From contig NAVB01000174.1 of NCBI GenBank assembly GCA_002179805.1, positions 45,693 to 109,692 on the forward strand: a stretch of 64,000 bases of DNA. The letters run 5' to 3'. The position numbers and the translations under genes were made by a program. The notes beneath the pieces were generated by a model. That model was not told the origin of the DNA, made no database searches, and worked only from the letters and a program-made list of their open reading frames with translations. Source of the DNA: Acanthamoeba lenticulata. Its lineage: Eukaryota; Discosea; Longamoebia; Acanthamoebidae. Below, in pieces: positions 1 to 10,428 of this stretch (position 1 is the first letter of the stretch; the number at the start of each line of letters is the position of its first letter).

Positions 1-666
1 GAGAATCTTGATGAACATGCCAAGGTTGAAGAGGAGTTCTTCTTCCCCACTCTGCGCCGACCAGAGAGCGGTGGCGTAGGAGACGCCCTCGTTGACCATC
101 TGCTTTCCGATCATCAAGACCTCGGTACTTTAGTAGACTACTTTTAACTCTCAAGCTTCACATCTCTCATACTTCCTGAACGTGTAGAGAGCACGCTGCA
201 CAGCATCGCGTCGGAGAAGTTGCAGCCCCTGGAGGGTGAGCAGCGTACCAAGGAGGCCCTCCAAGCCTTCACCGACGCCGGTACGACATCGCTCCCCCTT
301 CATGTTGTAGAGCAGACCACCTGACTTACGACTTTTTTTCGCCATCAAGTGAGCGAGCTGCTGGAGCGCTACGGGGAGCACATCAACGAGGAGGAGACCG
401 AGGTGGTGCCCTTCGTGCGGCGGTTCATGTCGGAGCAGGCGCAGAAGGAGGTGGGCGAGGTCATCAAGAACTACCACCAGAAGCACCCGACGGGCAAGTA
501 CGGCCTGCTCATGTTCCGCGATGCCACCGCTGAACTCCCCGAGGAGCTCGCTCTCTTCAACGCCACCTTCCCCTGGATCCTCCGCAAGGTCATCATCCCC
601 ATCATGGCCCTCACCGACTCCCACTACAAGGAGTACTCGACCATCTTCTACCAGCCCTGGCCTTGA
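1..666 (+). CDS. Hemerythrin HHE-domain protein, 5' truncated by window edge
   Basis: Three exons can be joined in frame: 1-124, 188-280 and 350-666, each bounded by GT/AG, ending at TGA 664-666. The visible part encodes about 177 residues. Exon 1 has an H-x3-E type motif (DEHAKVEEEFFFPTL) and a second His cluster (LLSDHQDLG). Exon 3 has HINEEETEVVPF, the last His/Glu helix of the four-helix HHE cation-binding fold. Such domains bind a di-iron centre and serve in oxygen or nitric oxide sensing or storage. After the fold comes a C-terminal extension of about 70 residues rich in aromatic residues (FPWILRKVIIPIMAL) that I do not recognise. The start codon lies before the window. An AATAAA polyadenylation-like signal sits at 704-709, between this gene and the convergent gene that follows. 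The family call is good; the physiological role is unknown. Confidence 0.8.
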
Positions 667-748
667 CCTTGACTCGACTTCCTCCAAAGACAAACAAAAA
701 AGCAATAAATATCAAAACTATTTATTAAATAAAATAATAAAAACAAAT

Positions 749-1939
749 TCACCACCAGGAAGAGGCAGGCGTTGGGGTCGGGGTGGGTGTGGAAGCCACC
801 CAGATGTTGAAGAAGACGGTGGGCGCCGGTCCCCCTTTGTTGGCGGCGAGCGCAACGCTGTCGTCGTTGTCTTCGGCAAAGTAGAGCGGAAGCGTGAGGT
901 AGAGGGCGAGCCACACGAGGGCGATGCCCGCCCAGCGCCGCACGTTGGCCGCCGGGAAGGCCACGTCGCGCGCCTTCTGCAGTTGCTGGCCGACGAGCAG
1001 CAGCAAGTCGGTTGATGAAGACGATGACGGTGCCGCCTGATCGGCTTCGGCGACGAGGGCCTGCAGGAGGACGAGGCACGCGTGGAGCATAAAGAAGAGG
1101 AGAACAGAGAAGGCCAGCTGTCGCCCGATGATGAAGTGGATCACAAAGTCGACGACGCCCACGACGAGCAGGTACAGCGGGAGCCCCGTCAGCGCGCGCC
1201 GCACGGCCGCCTTGCCGGCCTCGAGCCCCGACGACGACGACAAGGGCGCGACCAGCGAGCCGATGAAGGTGTACAGCGTATCGTGGAGGCCCGCGTTGTA
1301 GCGTCGGCCCCAGAACTCGCCCAGCGAGGTCGCCAGGTAGGGATCGTAGAAGGCCTCTCCGATGTGGTGGTAGTGCACCGGCCCCGAGGTGACCTCAGCC
1401 GATGATGATGATGACGAAGACGACGAGACGATGGCCCAGCCAAAGCCGGCCATGAGGAAGTCGATGAGGCCCGAGAAGGCCAGGAAGTGGACGGCGGCGT
1501 GGACCAGCAGGAAGCGGGCGCGGTCGAGCCACGGGACGTAGTAGAGCGCCCACGCGAACGTGAGACTGATCACGACGTAGAGCATCCGCAAGGCCAGCGC
1601 CAGGGCGAGCTTGGTGACGCCCCGGATGGCGCGCTTGATGGCCAGCTCGCGCGGCAGGATGATGACGTGTCCGTCCTTGTCGTCGTCGCTCTTGAGGATG
1701 ACCTTGAGGATGCTGGCCACGTAGTGGACCAGGCCGCGCAGGTCCCCACGGGCGAGGAGGCCCGCCGCCTTAGTCCGCACGGAAGCCGGGTCGAGAGGCT
1801 CCTCCTCGACGCCCACCTCCACAGTGAAGCCCGCCACGGTTTCCTTCCTGTGCCTTCGGATAGACAGCGGGTTCTTGGTCACATGCACGGTTCTCTCCAG
1901 CTCTGGCTGCCTCAAGCTTCGCCGGTCTGACCAGGCCAA
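749..1939 (-). CDS. Wax-synthase-like (MBOAT_2-type) membrane acyltransferase
   Basis: One long uninterrupted frame of 396 codons ends at TGA (749-751). The hallmark is SLGEFWGRRYNAGLHD, which matches the FWGRRW block of plant wax synthases and related long-chain alcohol O-acyltransferases. Several hydrophobic segments surround it (ALALALRMLYVVISLTFAWALYYV, the LLVHAAVHFLAFSGLIDFLMAGFGWAIV region, LYLLVVGVVDFVIHFIIG, LLFFMLHACLVLL, IALVWLALYLTLPLYF), consistent with an ER multi-pass enzyme making wax or sterol esters. A nine-serine run and a C-terminal (TP)n run are low complexity. The usual S-G-x-x-H-E motif is not clean: the region reads VGVVDFVIHF, so catalytic activity is uncertain. The frame opens on a TTG, and its first ATG is only at 1585 (residue 119). 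A short upstream exon probably supplies the true start; I could not place it. It is convergent with the hemerythrin gene. Confidence 0.7.
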   Translation of the reverse strand: MAWSDRRSLRQPELERTVHVTKNPLSIRRHRKETVAGFTVEVGVEEEPLDPASVRTKAAGLLARGDLRGLVHYVASILKVILKSDDDKDGHVIILPRELAIKRAIRGVTKLALALALRMLYVVISLTFAWALYYVPWLDRARFLLVHAAVHFLAFSGLIDFLMAGFGWAIVSSSSSSSSSAEVTSGPVHYHHIGEAFYDPYLATSLGEFWGRRYNAGLHDTLYTFIGSLVAPLSSSSGLEAGKAAVRRALTGLPLYLLVVGVVDFVIHFIIGRQLAFSVLLFFMLHACLVLLQALVAEADQAAPSSSSSTDLLLLVGQQLQKARDVAFPAANVRRWAGIALVWLALYLTLPLYFAEDNDDSVALAANKGGPAPTVFFNIWVASTPTPTPTPASSWW

Positions 1940-2222
1940 CGTCGTGAGCTAATCTTGTCGACAAATGCATTGAAATATGTGTCGACATGTAGTACCTGGT
2001 CTGGCCAAGACCTTCTGGGTGTTGTTCTTCTGGTCCAGGATGGCTTGGATCCACCAGACCTGGTTCAGTAGTATGGTTGTTTTCATTAGTTTGGGTGGGA
2101 GGGCGTGGGCAGGCGACGAGCGCACCGCCCACACGACCATAAATTATGCTGGCTGCTCACCCCGTAGGGCAGCAGTAGTCACCACCACGCACAACCCAAC
2201 GTGCAATGGAAGGGGGTGGCGG

Positions 2223-4492
2223 CTAGAGGGTCTGCCTGCTTGATCGCAGACCCTTCCAGCAAGGTACGTATGCTTTTGCCCTCCCCCCGCTCCGCTATTT
2301 GTACCCACCTCCCCTCTCCCTCCCGATTGTGGGACAGAAATGTTGCCCAAATAAACCAGCCACTTGGGGCGGAGCTGTTGTTGCAGCATACCTGCTCGTT
2401 CTTGCTGGGCGCTCCGAAGTAGTGCGAGTCCTTGGACTTGGTCAGCACACGGAACCCGTTGGGCAGGTCGGCTGGCGCGTCAGGCACAGGGACTAGGAGT
2501 CAGCTCTCCAGGGTGGGTGGTGAGAAGGAAAGGGCCGACGTACATCGTTGGCCGCTGGTGTCGTCGACAGACTCGATGGACAAGAGGTCGATCTGCGCAA
2601 GACATGATTACGATGCACGGGTGGAGGTGAAGAAGAGGTAATGAAGCTAATTATGCGTACCTGGAAGAGGAACTTGTACTTGTGCTCCTTCTTGGCCTTG
2701 GGCTTGCCACAAACAAGGAGCTCGTTCAAAAGGAACAGCTGCACCTCAATGACCTGGTTCTTGTGCAGGTATTTAACTGCAGCACAAAGCGACGTTATAA
2801 CACCACACGACTATGGAGGTAGTAGAGGGGAGGGGAGGGGAGGTGGACTCACGCTTGGCTTCGTTGACGAAACGCCGGCTGGGCGCCACCAAGGTGGGCG
2901 CATCGCTCCCAAAGCTGCGTTGGATGTCGGCCACCTTCTGCATGTTCTCGGCCACTTTGAGTCTGATGTGGTATTCAAAAAGTGAAAGGCGCACGTAAGG
3001 TGGGTCTGGTCAAGCTCGTTACGATGGCGATAGCCAGCGCGTACCGCTCGTTGAGGTAGTCGGCTACTTCTTGCGTCATCTTCAAGGCGGACGCGAGGTT
3101 CTCATAGTCGACGTGGCTCTCGTCGGTGTTCTTCAGTAGGTCCTGTTCGTGTTTGTTATTTAAGAAACGAGAGATGAGATGCCATGACACGAAGCCTGAA
3201 ACAAGAAGAAGAGACGGTGAAGGGAGCAAGCGTCACCTTCAAGAGGAGGATGTAGCGAGGTACACGCTGGATTGGCATGACTTGGTGTTTGTCGCATTCG
3301 ACAAGCAGAGCAGAGATGGAGAGCGTCAACCAGAGTTCATGTCATTACGGAGAGGATGAAAAGGTGGGATTGGGCCCGTACTGAGGTAGTCGCTGGCATC
3401 GTGGAACGAGCACTCGGGGTACTTGGCGGTGTCCTTGATGAACTGGGCGAAGGCCTTGTTCTCCTTCATGCACCGTAGATACGTTTGCAGCGCTGTGTGG
3501 AAGCAAAGAAAACGTGAGCACCCACCTTTTTTGGGGGCGAGAAGAAGAAGTAGTAGGACATGAAGTGTATAACTACGAAGAGGTACCGCTGGAGTAATTG
3601 CTGCTGTAGATCGTGTACGTCTTGAGGAAGGGCACAAAGGTGAGGAACACGTCGCCAATCTTCTGCTCAGGAGACCAGTTGCTGATGCGACTCTCCAGCT
3701 CTTCCAGCAGCTTGGAGTTGACCCTGGCAACATGAAGGCTCATGATGTTGGTTACCAACAACATTTGCAGGGCATTGCTACTTCGCAGGACACGTACCCG
3801 ATGATGGTCTCGAGGTTAGAGAAGATGGTCCTGACGTCATCCTACACGCGGTGGTAGGTGAGTAGAAAGGCGGATGAGGCAAGGGAGCGAGGGAGAGTGT
3901 GAGCGACCTTGGCCAGGAGGGGCGTCTCGCGCATGGAGAGGCGCTTCATGAACCACTTGTCAAAGGTCTTGAGATAGCCCACATAGGCCTTCTCGGTCGA
4001 CAAGATCTCCTGCGCAATATGCTGCCTCTTCTTGAGCTTGCGCGCTTCCTCGCTTGAAGGGTCGAGCAGCGCGTCGGACGAGGTGGAAGCAAGCGCGTCG
4101 CTCCCCAAGTTCTTGGTCATCTTGGTGATCTTGGCCGGGATGTAAAGGTAGGCCGCGAATTGAAGGAAGGAGGTCATGAGCTCCTTTTGTCGGTCGGCAT
4201 CGATGAAAAGCAATTCAAAGGTGTGTAGAATGAGAATGAATTGCTCGAACACCAAGAAGTAGGTGAAAAAGTTGTTCGAGGTCTGAGTAGCGTCAATGAG
4301 GAGGAGAGGCGACAGAAGGAAGACCACAGCAGCTGGTACAAGAGAATAGGCGAGAGGCGGCCGAAGGAGCGCGGCTAAGGGCGAGGCCACAGAAGTAGGC
4401 GCAACTCGCGGTTTCATTTGTGGCAACACCACTCGATGCACGAAGAAAGGGAACGCCACCAGGCCCAACAAGTACGCCAACCAGCCCCACAT
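2223..4492 (-). CDS. RhoGEF (DH-PH) protein with N-terminal membrane segments
   Basis: The ATG at 4492 opens an exon with two hydrophobic stretches (MWGWLAYLLGLVAFPFFVH and LVPAAVVFLLSPLLLI). A DH domain follows, spread over about six exons: RQHIAQEILSTEKAYVGYL (CR1), DDVRTIFSNLETIIG then VNSKLLEELESR, KIGDVFLTFVPFLKTYTIY, the hallmark QVMPIQRVPRYILLLK (CR3, near 3233-3300), and KNTDESHVDYENL. A PH-like region continues with VQLFLLNELLVCGKPKAKKEHKYKFLFQ and FRVLTKSKDSHYFGAPSKNEQ. Dbl-family DH-PH modules exchange GDP for GTP on Rho GTPases and so control actin. An N-terminal membrane anchor ahead of a DH domain is unusual. The last exon is unsure: splicing after NEQ into a short exon ends near 2223, while reading through would end at 2179. 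It is divergent from the calmodulin-like gene. Confidence 0.82.
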
Positions 4493-4925
4493 CTTGCACT
4501 AACACGTTCTGCGTGTTCTTTTCTGCGTGTTCTTTTTGCTGGCAACAGCCAGAAATTAATGATAGCCCCGTTGTCCGTTCTCACCCAGTCCCGGAGCGCT
4601 GGCGTGCTTCGCAACAGACGAACCAGCCAAGGACCTGGACGTTTTCAAACTCTCGGCAGGGCTGCGCAGCATGCAAGGTTTACTTCCATCCGGGTGAAAC
4701 AAATGTTACGGCAAACGCTCACTCTGCTCTGTTCTTTGAGGCAGAAAATACACTGGCCTGGGGCGAGTGACGTCAGCACCTTCCAAAAGCGGTTTCCTCC
4801 ACCAACCGCATCTTGGACACCAACGTTGACCAAAAAGGAAGGGGGTACCCCTTGGCCTGAACGAACACTTACACGTTAGGCAGCGCTGCTTTGCCAACCC
4901 TCGCCAATATCCACATCAGCTACAG
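4493..4925. other. Intergenic, divergent promoter region
   Basis: About 430 bp lie between the divergent starts of the RhoGEF and calmodulin-like genes. I see no conserved coding frame and no clear repeat. It presumably holds both promoters, but I cannot point to a specific element. Confidence 0.5.
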
Positions 4926-5621
4926 ATGGTTCGTTTCACTTAGCTCTCCTCGTGCTGGCCTGCTTCGCTAACCACAACTGTGAACAGGAATTTCTCAGCC
5001 AGGAGCAGATCGCCGAGTATCAGGGTGTGTTCGCCCTCATGGACAAGGAGGGTCGCGGAACCGTCGATTTCGAAGTCTTGAAGACCGCTATGATGGCTTT
5101 GAGTGCGTTTTCCTCGGCTGGTGCAGATCTGGCGGGGGCTGACTTAACAACTTCACCAATTTCACAGGGATGCACCCGAAGGACAGTGAAATCCGTAACA
5201 TGATCAAGGAAGCTGACGTGTCTAAGACGGGTACCATCGACTTCACCGAGTTTGTTGGTGTGCTGACCAGGTACGGAATTGCTCTTCAACAATCCATCCC
5301 CTGCGTCTTTTCACCAACTGCGGGAACAGGAAACTGGGCAAGATGGACAATGAGGAAACCATCCTTAAGGCTTTCAACACCTTCGATCTGAATGACTCCG
5401 GAAGCTTGAACGTGGAGGAGCTTCGCACTTCTCTCTCTTCTCTCGGCGACAAGCTGTCGGACAAAGAGGTAGGTGTACTCTTTGTGGTGTTGCTGCTACC
5501 CGACGGGTGACTGAAGGCACTACCCTCACAGCTCAGGGAGATGTTCGCCATCGGCGCCGATCCCAGTGGCAACTTCGACTACGAGAAGTTCGTGCGGGTG
5601 ATGGTTGGCAAGAGCAGCTAA
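4926..5621 (+). CDS. Calmodulin-like four-EF-hand protein
   Basis: Five exons join cleanly: 4926-4928 (only the ATG), 4988-5102, 5168-5270, 5330-5468 and 5532-5621. They give 149 residues, exactly calmodulin length. Four EF-hand loops are visible. EF1 (DKEGRGTVDFEV) lacks the acidic residue at position 12. EF2 (DVSKTGTIDFTE) and EF3 (DLNDSGSLNVEE) look competent for calcium. EF4 (GADPSGNFDYEK) has Gly at position 1 and Lys at 12, so it is probably dead. The protein is thus a divergent calmodulin or centrin relative with perhaps two working sites, a cytosolic calcium sensor. An intron directly after the ATG also occurs in many calmodulin genes and explains why the apparent frame upstream of residue 2 hits a stop codon. 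Confidence 0.85.
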
Positions 5622-5824
5622 GCGCCCATTGTACTTGTCATTGCGCTGCTGCCAGTAGGGCCAGACACTGGCGCAGCAGGAAATAGCGGAAGAAAACCAA
5701 AAATATAAAGAAAATCTTTCCCGCCCTCCTGCCCGCAACTCGACCTGCGTTTGTTTGCCTGCGTGCATCGTGCAAAGCTCTCACTCAATCATGATTCTCT
5801 TTTTGTTTTCCACCCTGCCAAACG

Positions 5825-7872
5825 ATGGCGCATATGACTGAGACCAAGAAGATCGTGCTCGAGGAGTGGACAGTGGTTGTCCGTGTCGACTCGACAGCAC
5901 CTGGCAAGATCTCGATCGAACTCGGCTACGCTTCAGATGAACCTTTGTCCCTGTGTGCCGAAGTCTCTTCTGTATCCAAGGTGCGTCCATTGCTGCAGCA
6001 GGGACACTACTACTTTGCAAACACTTCTGCTGCAACAGATTACTCTGTGCGTTGCTGCCGTGCCGGAGGGACCTTCTGGCCAGCGCGGCAAAAGGTTTCT
6101 CAGCGCCATTTGCTTACCTTCCAGAGTGGCCACGACTCAACGCACTACGCGCCACTCCTTCAGGAAGTCCTGCTGGGAGCGAGAGGGCGAAACACAAAGC
6201 GATGACGAGGACTTCGACTACGCGTACGATCGGCAAACCAAGCTCGCAAGAACCTCGACTTCGGCACAACGCCTCGACTACCCTGTACAGTAATTCATCT
6301 TCTTGTGGCGCTCGCGTGCTCCGACTGATGCACATATTTCTTCTAGGGTGTTAGCTGGTTGTCTATGCTTCCGGCCGAGATACTAATGCATATGCTACAC
6401 TTTTTACCCCCTTTGGACCTCGTCAAGCGGTGCGTGTGTTCCTTCCTGTCGCTCACAACTCGGTCGTCACGACTGAGTGCGCTCGTGACTAGGATTCAGT
6501 TGGTCTCCCACGCGTGGCGGGATGTGTGCAATGACGAAACGTTTTGGCGTGCCGTCTATGGCCGCCACGTAGGCAGTTTGGACTACTACCGCCGTACGTG
6601 AACCACCAGATTCATATAAAAAGCTTAGTGTGCTGACCTACTGTACAGCCAAACGTGGGTGGAAGGAGGTGTGCATGCACCCTCTTGAGAGGTTATGCAG
6701 GCACGGAGAGCAGTGCAAAGATGCCCAGCGCAAGAAGTTCGAATTCTACCAGTGGAAGCACTTCTTCCTGCTGTGCAAGAAGGGCCACAGCAAGTTGGTA
6801 GAGACTATGCTCACGTCTCGCGAGGGTACATCGTAAACGAGTATCTCTTCAGGCTTGATCGTTTCTAAATCGTGCAATTATGCCACACAGTCTATCTGAG
6901 CATGAATGTGCAAGACAAGCATTCAGAATGCACGGCGCTGATGGTTGCCTCCATGAAGGGGCGCACAGACGTGGTGGCTACGCTTTGTGCCAAAGGCGCT
7001 CTCATGGGTATGATGCTTTCTACGTGTTCCTCGCTTCGGTTGTCCCTTGAAACTGCTTCGCTCACGTGTTCCGTTAAACTCAAGACATGACCGATCGCCA
7101 CGGTATCACGGCGCTCATGTATGCCGCGCGAGAGGGACACTTGACGACGCTACAAACCTTGCTTGCTGCTGGTGCAGACTGTAACGCCAAGACAAACAAT
7201 GGCAGCACTTGCTTAATGATCGCGGCTAAGGTAAGCTATTTCCAAACACTCACCTCTGTCCAAACGTACGTTACGAGCAGGACCAACGTAGACCGTTCCT
7301 GTCGCAGGAGGGCTTCCACGAAGTTGTTTCGTGCCTTTTGCGTCATGGTGCACGCGACGACAGCAACCAGAACGGGAGCACGGCACTCACATTCGCCGCC
7401 GAGAAGGCCCGGAGCGAGGTGGTGGAGGTGATGTTAAAGCACAACGCCGATGTCAACGCCAGAACCAACAAGCGAGGCATCACTCCGCTCATCTTCGCGG
7501 TGAAGGCCCGAGACCTTAGGACCGCCAGAATGCTGCTAGAGCACGGAGCGAAGGTGGACGTGCAGACGCTGCGCACCAAGTACACGGCGTTGATAGCTGC
7601 CGTGCGAAACAACGACGAGGTACTGGCGACTCCCTTTTCTTAGCTAAGCTCTGGCTAAGCAATCTCTGCAAGGCCATGGTGCGTCTTCTGCTCGAGTTCA
7701 AGGCCAACCCCAACTTGAAGAGCCACGTGGTAAGTGCCCCACACAAAGCTTAAGGTAATAGAATGGCAACCTCACCAAGCGCCGCTGCTACAAATAGGGG
7801 CATGATGCGTTCAACTACGCGGAGGACGACAACATGACCGAAGTACTCCTTCAGTCTGCGGGAAGCAACTAA
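5825..7872 (+). CDS. F-box and ankyrin-repeat protein
   Basis: The ATG at 5825 starts MAHMTETKK. An N-terminal segment of about 50 residues (to 5980) is unrecognised, and a short acidic exon (QSDDEDFDYAYD) follows. The exon at 6349 opens an F-box: MLPAEILMHMLHFLPPLDLVKR, then after an intron VQLVSHAWRDVCNDETFWRAVYG. From about 6720 come ankyrin repeats, for example HSECTALMVASMKGRTDVVATL, HGITALMYAAREGHLTTLQTLL, NGSTALTFAAEKARSEVVEVML, RGITPLIFAVKARDLRTARMLL and KYTALIAAVRNNDE, about seven in all, ending NYAEDDNMTEVLLQSAGSN and TAA 7870-7872. F-box proteins bind Skp1 in SCF ubiquitin ligases and the ankyrins would choose the substrate. Internal splice sites between 5980 and 6349 are approximate. 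It is convergent with the Kelch-BTB gene, with a gap of about 50 bp. Confidence 0.85.
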
Positions 7873-7922
7873 CAAGTAGTGAAGGATCAGCAGATGCTCT
7901 TCTCGTCAACTTTCTTCTTTTG

Positions 7923-10384
7923 TCACGGTCGTTGGTTCAATACATCGCTGCCACCGCGACTGACGCTGTCGCTGCCGTATCGTTTTCGTGCGATGCGTTC
8001 GATTCGCTCCATCTGCTCTTGCGTGAGCCCGGCGGCCGTGGGGAGAGCCCCCAGGGCGGCCCAGTGCTTGGCCAAGTACTCGAGGGTGTACTTGGCCAGG
8101 TCAGGCGCCTTGATCTGGACGGCGAGGAGGTGCAGCTGGACGGCGTTCTCGCCATCCACGTAGCCGATGATCTTGCGCTCGCAGAGGTACTTGAGTCGTT
8201 CCAGCTGGTACTGGTCCGCCACTTGCAGCAGATCGACGAGGCCCTCAGCCTGCATGAAGACTTGTCCTACACGCGGGAAGAAGAGCGCGCACCAAGTGTC
8301 AAGAAGGCGGAAGCTGACGCTCTCACCAACAAGGTACGGACGGCACCGGTGTACAAGAACTCGAGGAGCGCGTAGAACGTGGCGTGCTCGATGCTATCGA
8401 TCACCACTACCCCGCTGTGGGCCTCTCTCATCCCTGCACCACCGCCATCTCAGCCGCGTGTGTTCGATTATCATCACGTGGAAAGAGGGCCGCACCTGAA
8501 CGAAGCAGCGCTTGAATGGGCGCGCATCGTGCAGAGAGGATGTTCTTGTGGGCCCGAATCTGCTTGTCGTTCTCTCTCGGGAAGACAAAGGTGACATCGC
8601 TCAGCGACGGGTCGTCAAGTAGACCCTTGAAGTCGTCGACGAGTGTGTTGGGCGCTCCACCATGTCCGTCGACTTGAAAACCGCATCGTCAACAACACTT
8701 TGGCCAAGAAAAAGAAGAACAGGAATGGATAGAACAAAGAAAGGGTACCGTGGTGGTAGATGAAGAGGTCGTTGAAGCAAAAGTGGAAGATGTTGCATCC
8801 GGCAAACGAGTACAAGTGATCTCCATAGGCCACCAGCGAGTGGTAGGCTCGCTCGCTAACGCCTTCTGACGTCGCCATGCGCTGCCAGCGTCCGCTCTCT
8901 ATGCGACATAGAACCGTGAGGACCTTCGTCGACATCATGGCAGCGCATGGCGACGTGAGAACGCACCAAAATGAAAGACGAGGAGGTCCTTGAAGGAGAA
9001 GACGTTGTCACGGCCGGCAAAGATCCACATGCCGCCGCGCCACACGCACGCGCCGTGGCCCCACCGTGGCCGCGGGCCCGACCCCTCCGACTGCACGAGC
9101 GACCACGTCTCCGTGCCTGAAGAGGTCAACATAAGCAACCAGCACCACCAACAAGATCATCCAAAAAGAAGCTATGGCAACGGTACTGAATCGGTACTCG
9201 ACGATCTCGTTGAAGGACTTCTTGCCACCGAAGACGTACATGGAACCGCCGTGCACTACGGCTGTGTGGTGATATCTGCTCACCTCACATGGGCCATAGG
9301 CATGAACACTTGTACATGACCAACCTTTAGGTAAACAAGAAATAGGGGCATACCGGTCCTTGGGGATGATGCCCTTGGTCTTGACTTTGCGCCACTGCCG
9401 CGTGAGGAAGCTGAACTCGTAGAGGTCGTTGCACTCGAACCCGTCCTTGTCGTAGCCCCCAAAGACGTACATGGAGTAGCGATGCACCACCGCCGAGTGG
9501 CCATAACGCGGCGAGGGAGCTTTGTTGGCTGGCAACACCACCGACCAGTAGCCCTCGTCTTGTGCAAGACAAGTAGCAAGTCAGAAGACTGTGGCCCTTC
9601 ATAGTCGTCAAGTGTGTAGCAAGCAAGCAAGCAAGCAGGAGTACTGAGATCGAAACAGTGGAGGTCGTTGTAGTAGCCGTTGGAGGTGCCGCCAAAGACG
9701 TACATGCAGCCCTCGTACATGACCGCGCTATGAAAATGTCGTCCTGCAGGCGCGCTCTCGGCCTCGATGCGGCCCCACTTCTTGGTTTCTGTGCGGTGCA
9801 GCCCCACCAGGTGTATCGACGTCAACAACAAGAAGAAGGCGAGTAGAAGTTGCAGAAGAAGAAGAAGAAGGGCGCTTACCAAAGTTGTAGTGCCAGAGGT
9901 CGCGAAGAAAGGTGCCCGTCGGGTCGGAGCCGCCCCACACGAGGAGAACGCCGCCACCGCGTTCCTCCACGACTGCCGTGTGGCCGTAGCGCTCCCCAGG
10001 CCACTCGCTGCCTTGGTGTGGCTTCAGCTCCTCGAAGCCATCTGTCGAGGGGCCAGCATCAGCAGCAGCCAAGTAGCAAGGAGGAGAGGAACGAGAATGG
10101 TGCGCACCACCTTTCTTCTTGGCCTTGTGCGGTCGGTGCAACGGCTTCTTGGCCTTCGAGGCAGTCGCCTTTTGCTGTTGCTGTTGTGCAGAGCGGCGCA
10201 GACCCGCCACGCTCAGAAAGGGAGCAAAGTCCACCAGCACCGTCGTGGTGGTTTCAACTCGTCGCCCCAGCGCCTCTTTTTCGTGCCGATCGCAGGGCAA
10301 GTACCGCTCCTCTTCTTCCTCCTGCTCCCACCCACCGAGGGGGGCACCCCGACGTGCTTCGTCCTTCGCCCCCTCTTCTTCCAT
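7923..10384 (-). CDS. Kelch-repeat BTB/BACK protein (LZTR1-like architecture)
   Basis: The ATG at 10384 starts a charged, Gln/Lys-rich N-terminus of about 90 residues. Kelch blades follow across many exons: ERYGHTAVVEERGGGVLLVWGG, GRHFHSAVMYEGCMYVFGG, PRYGHSAVVHRYSMYVFGG, SRYHHTAVVHGGSMYVFGG, PRWGHGACVWRGGMWIFAG and ERAYHSLVAYGDHLYSFAG, giving a six-bladed propeller. A BTB domain then begins with DPSLSDVTFVFPE and IRAHKNILSARC. A BACK-like tail (GLVDLLQVADQYQLERLK, LCERKIIGYV) ends at TGA 7923-7925. Kelch first and BTB last is the order of LZTR1-type proteins, CUL3 ubiquitin-ligase adaptors, rather than of classic BTB-Kelch proteins. CUL3 binding is inferred from the fold only. The upstream neighbour ends 44 bp from its start codon on the same strand. 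Confidence 0.85.
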
Positions 10385-10428
10385 TATTAAATTCTTTTCG
10401 AAACAGAACAAAAGAAATAAAATTTTAT

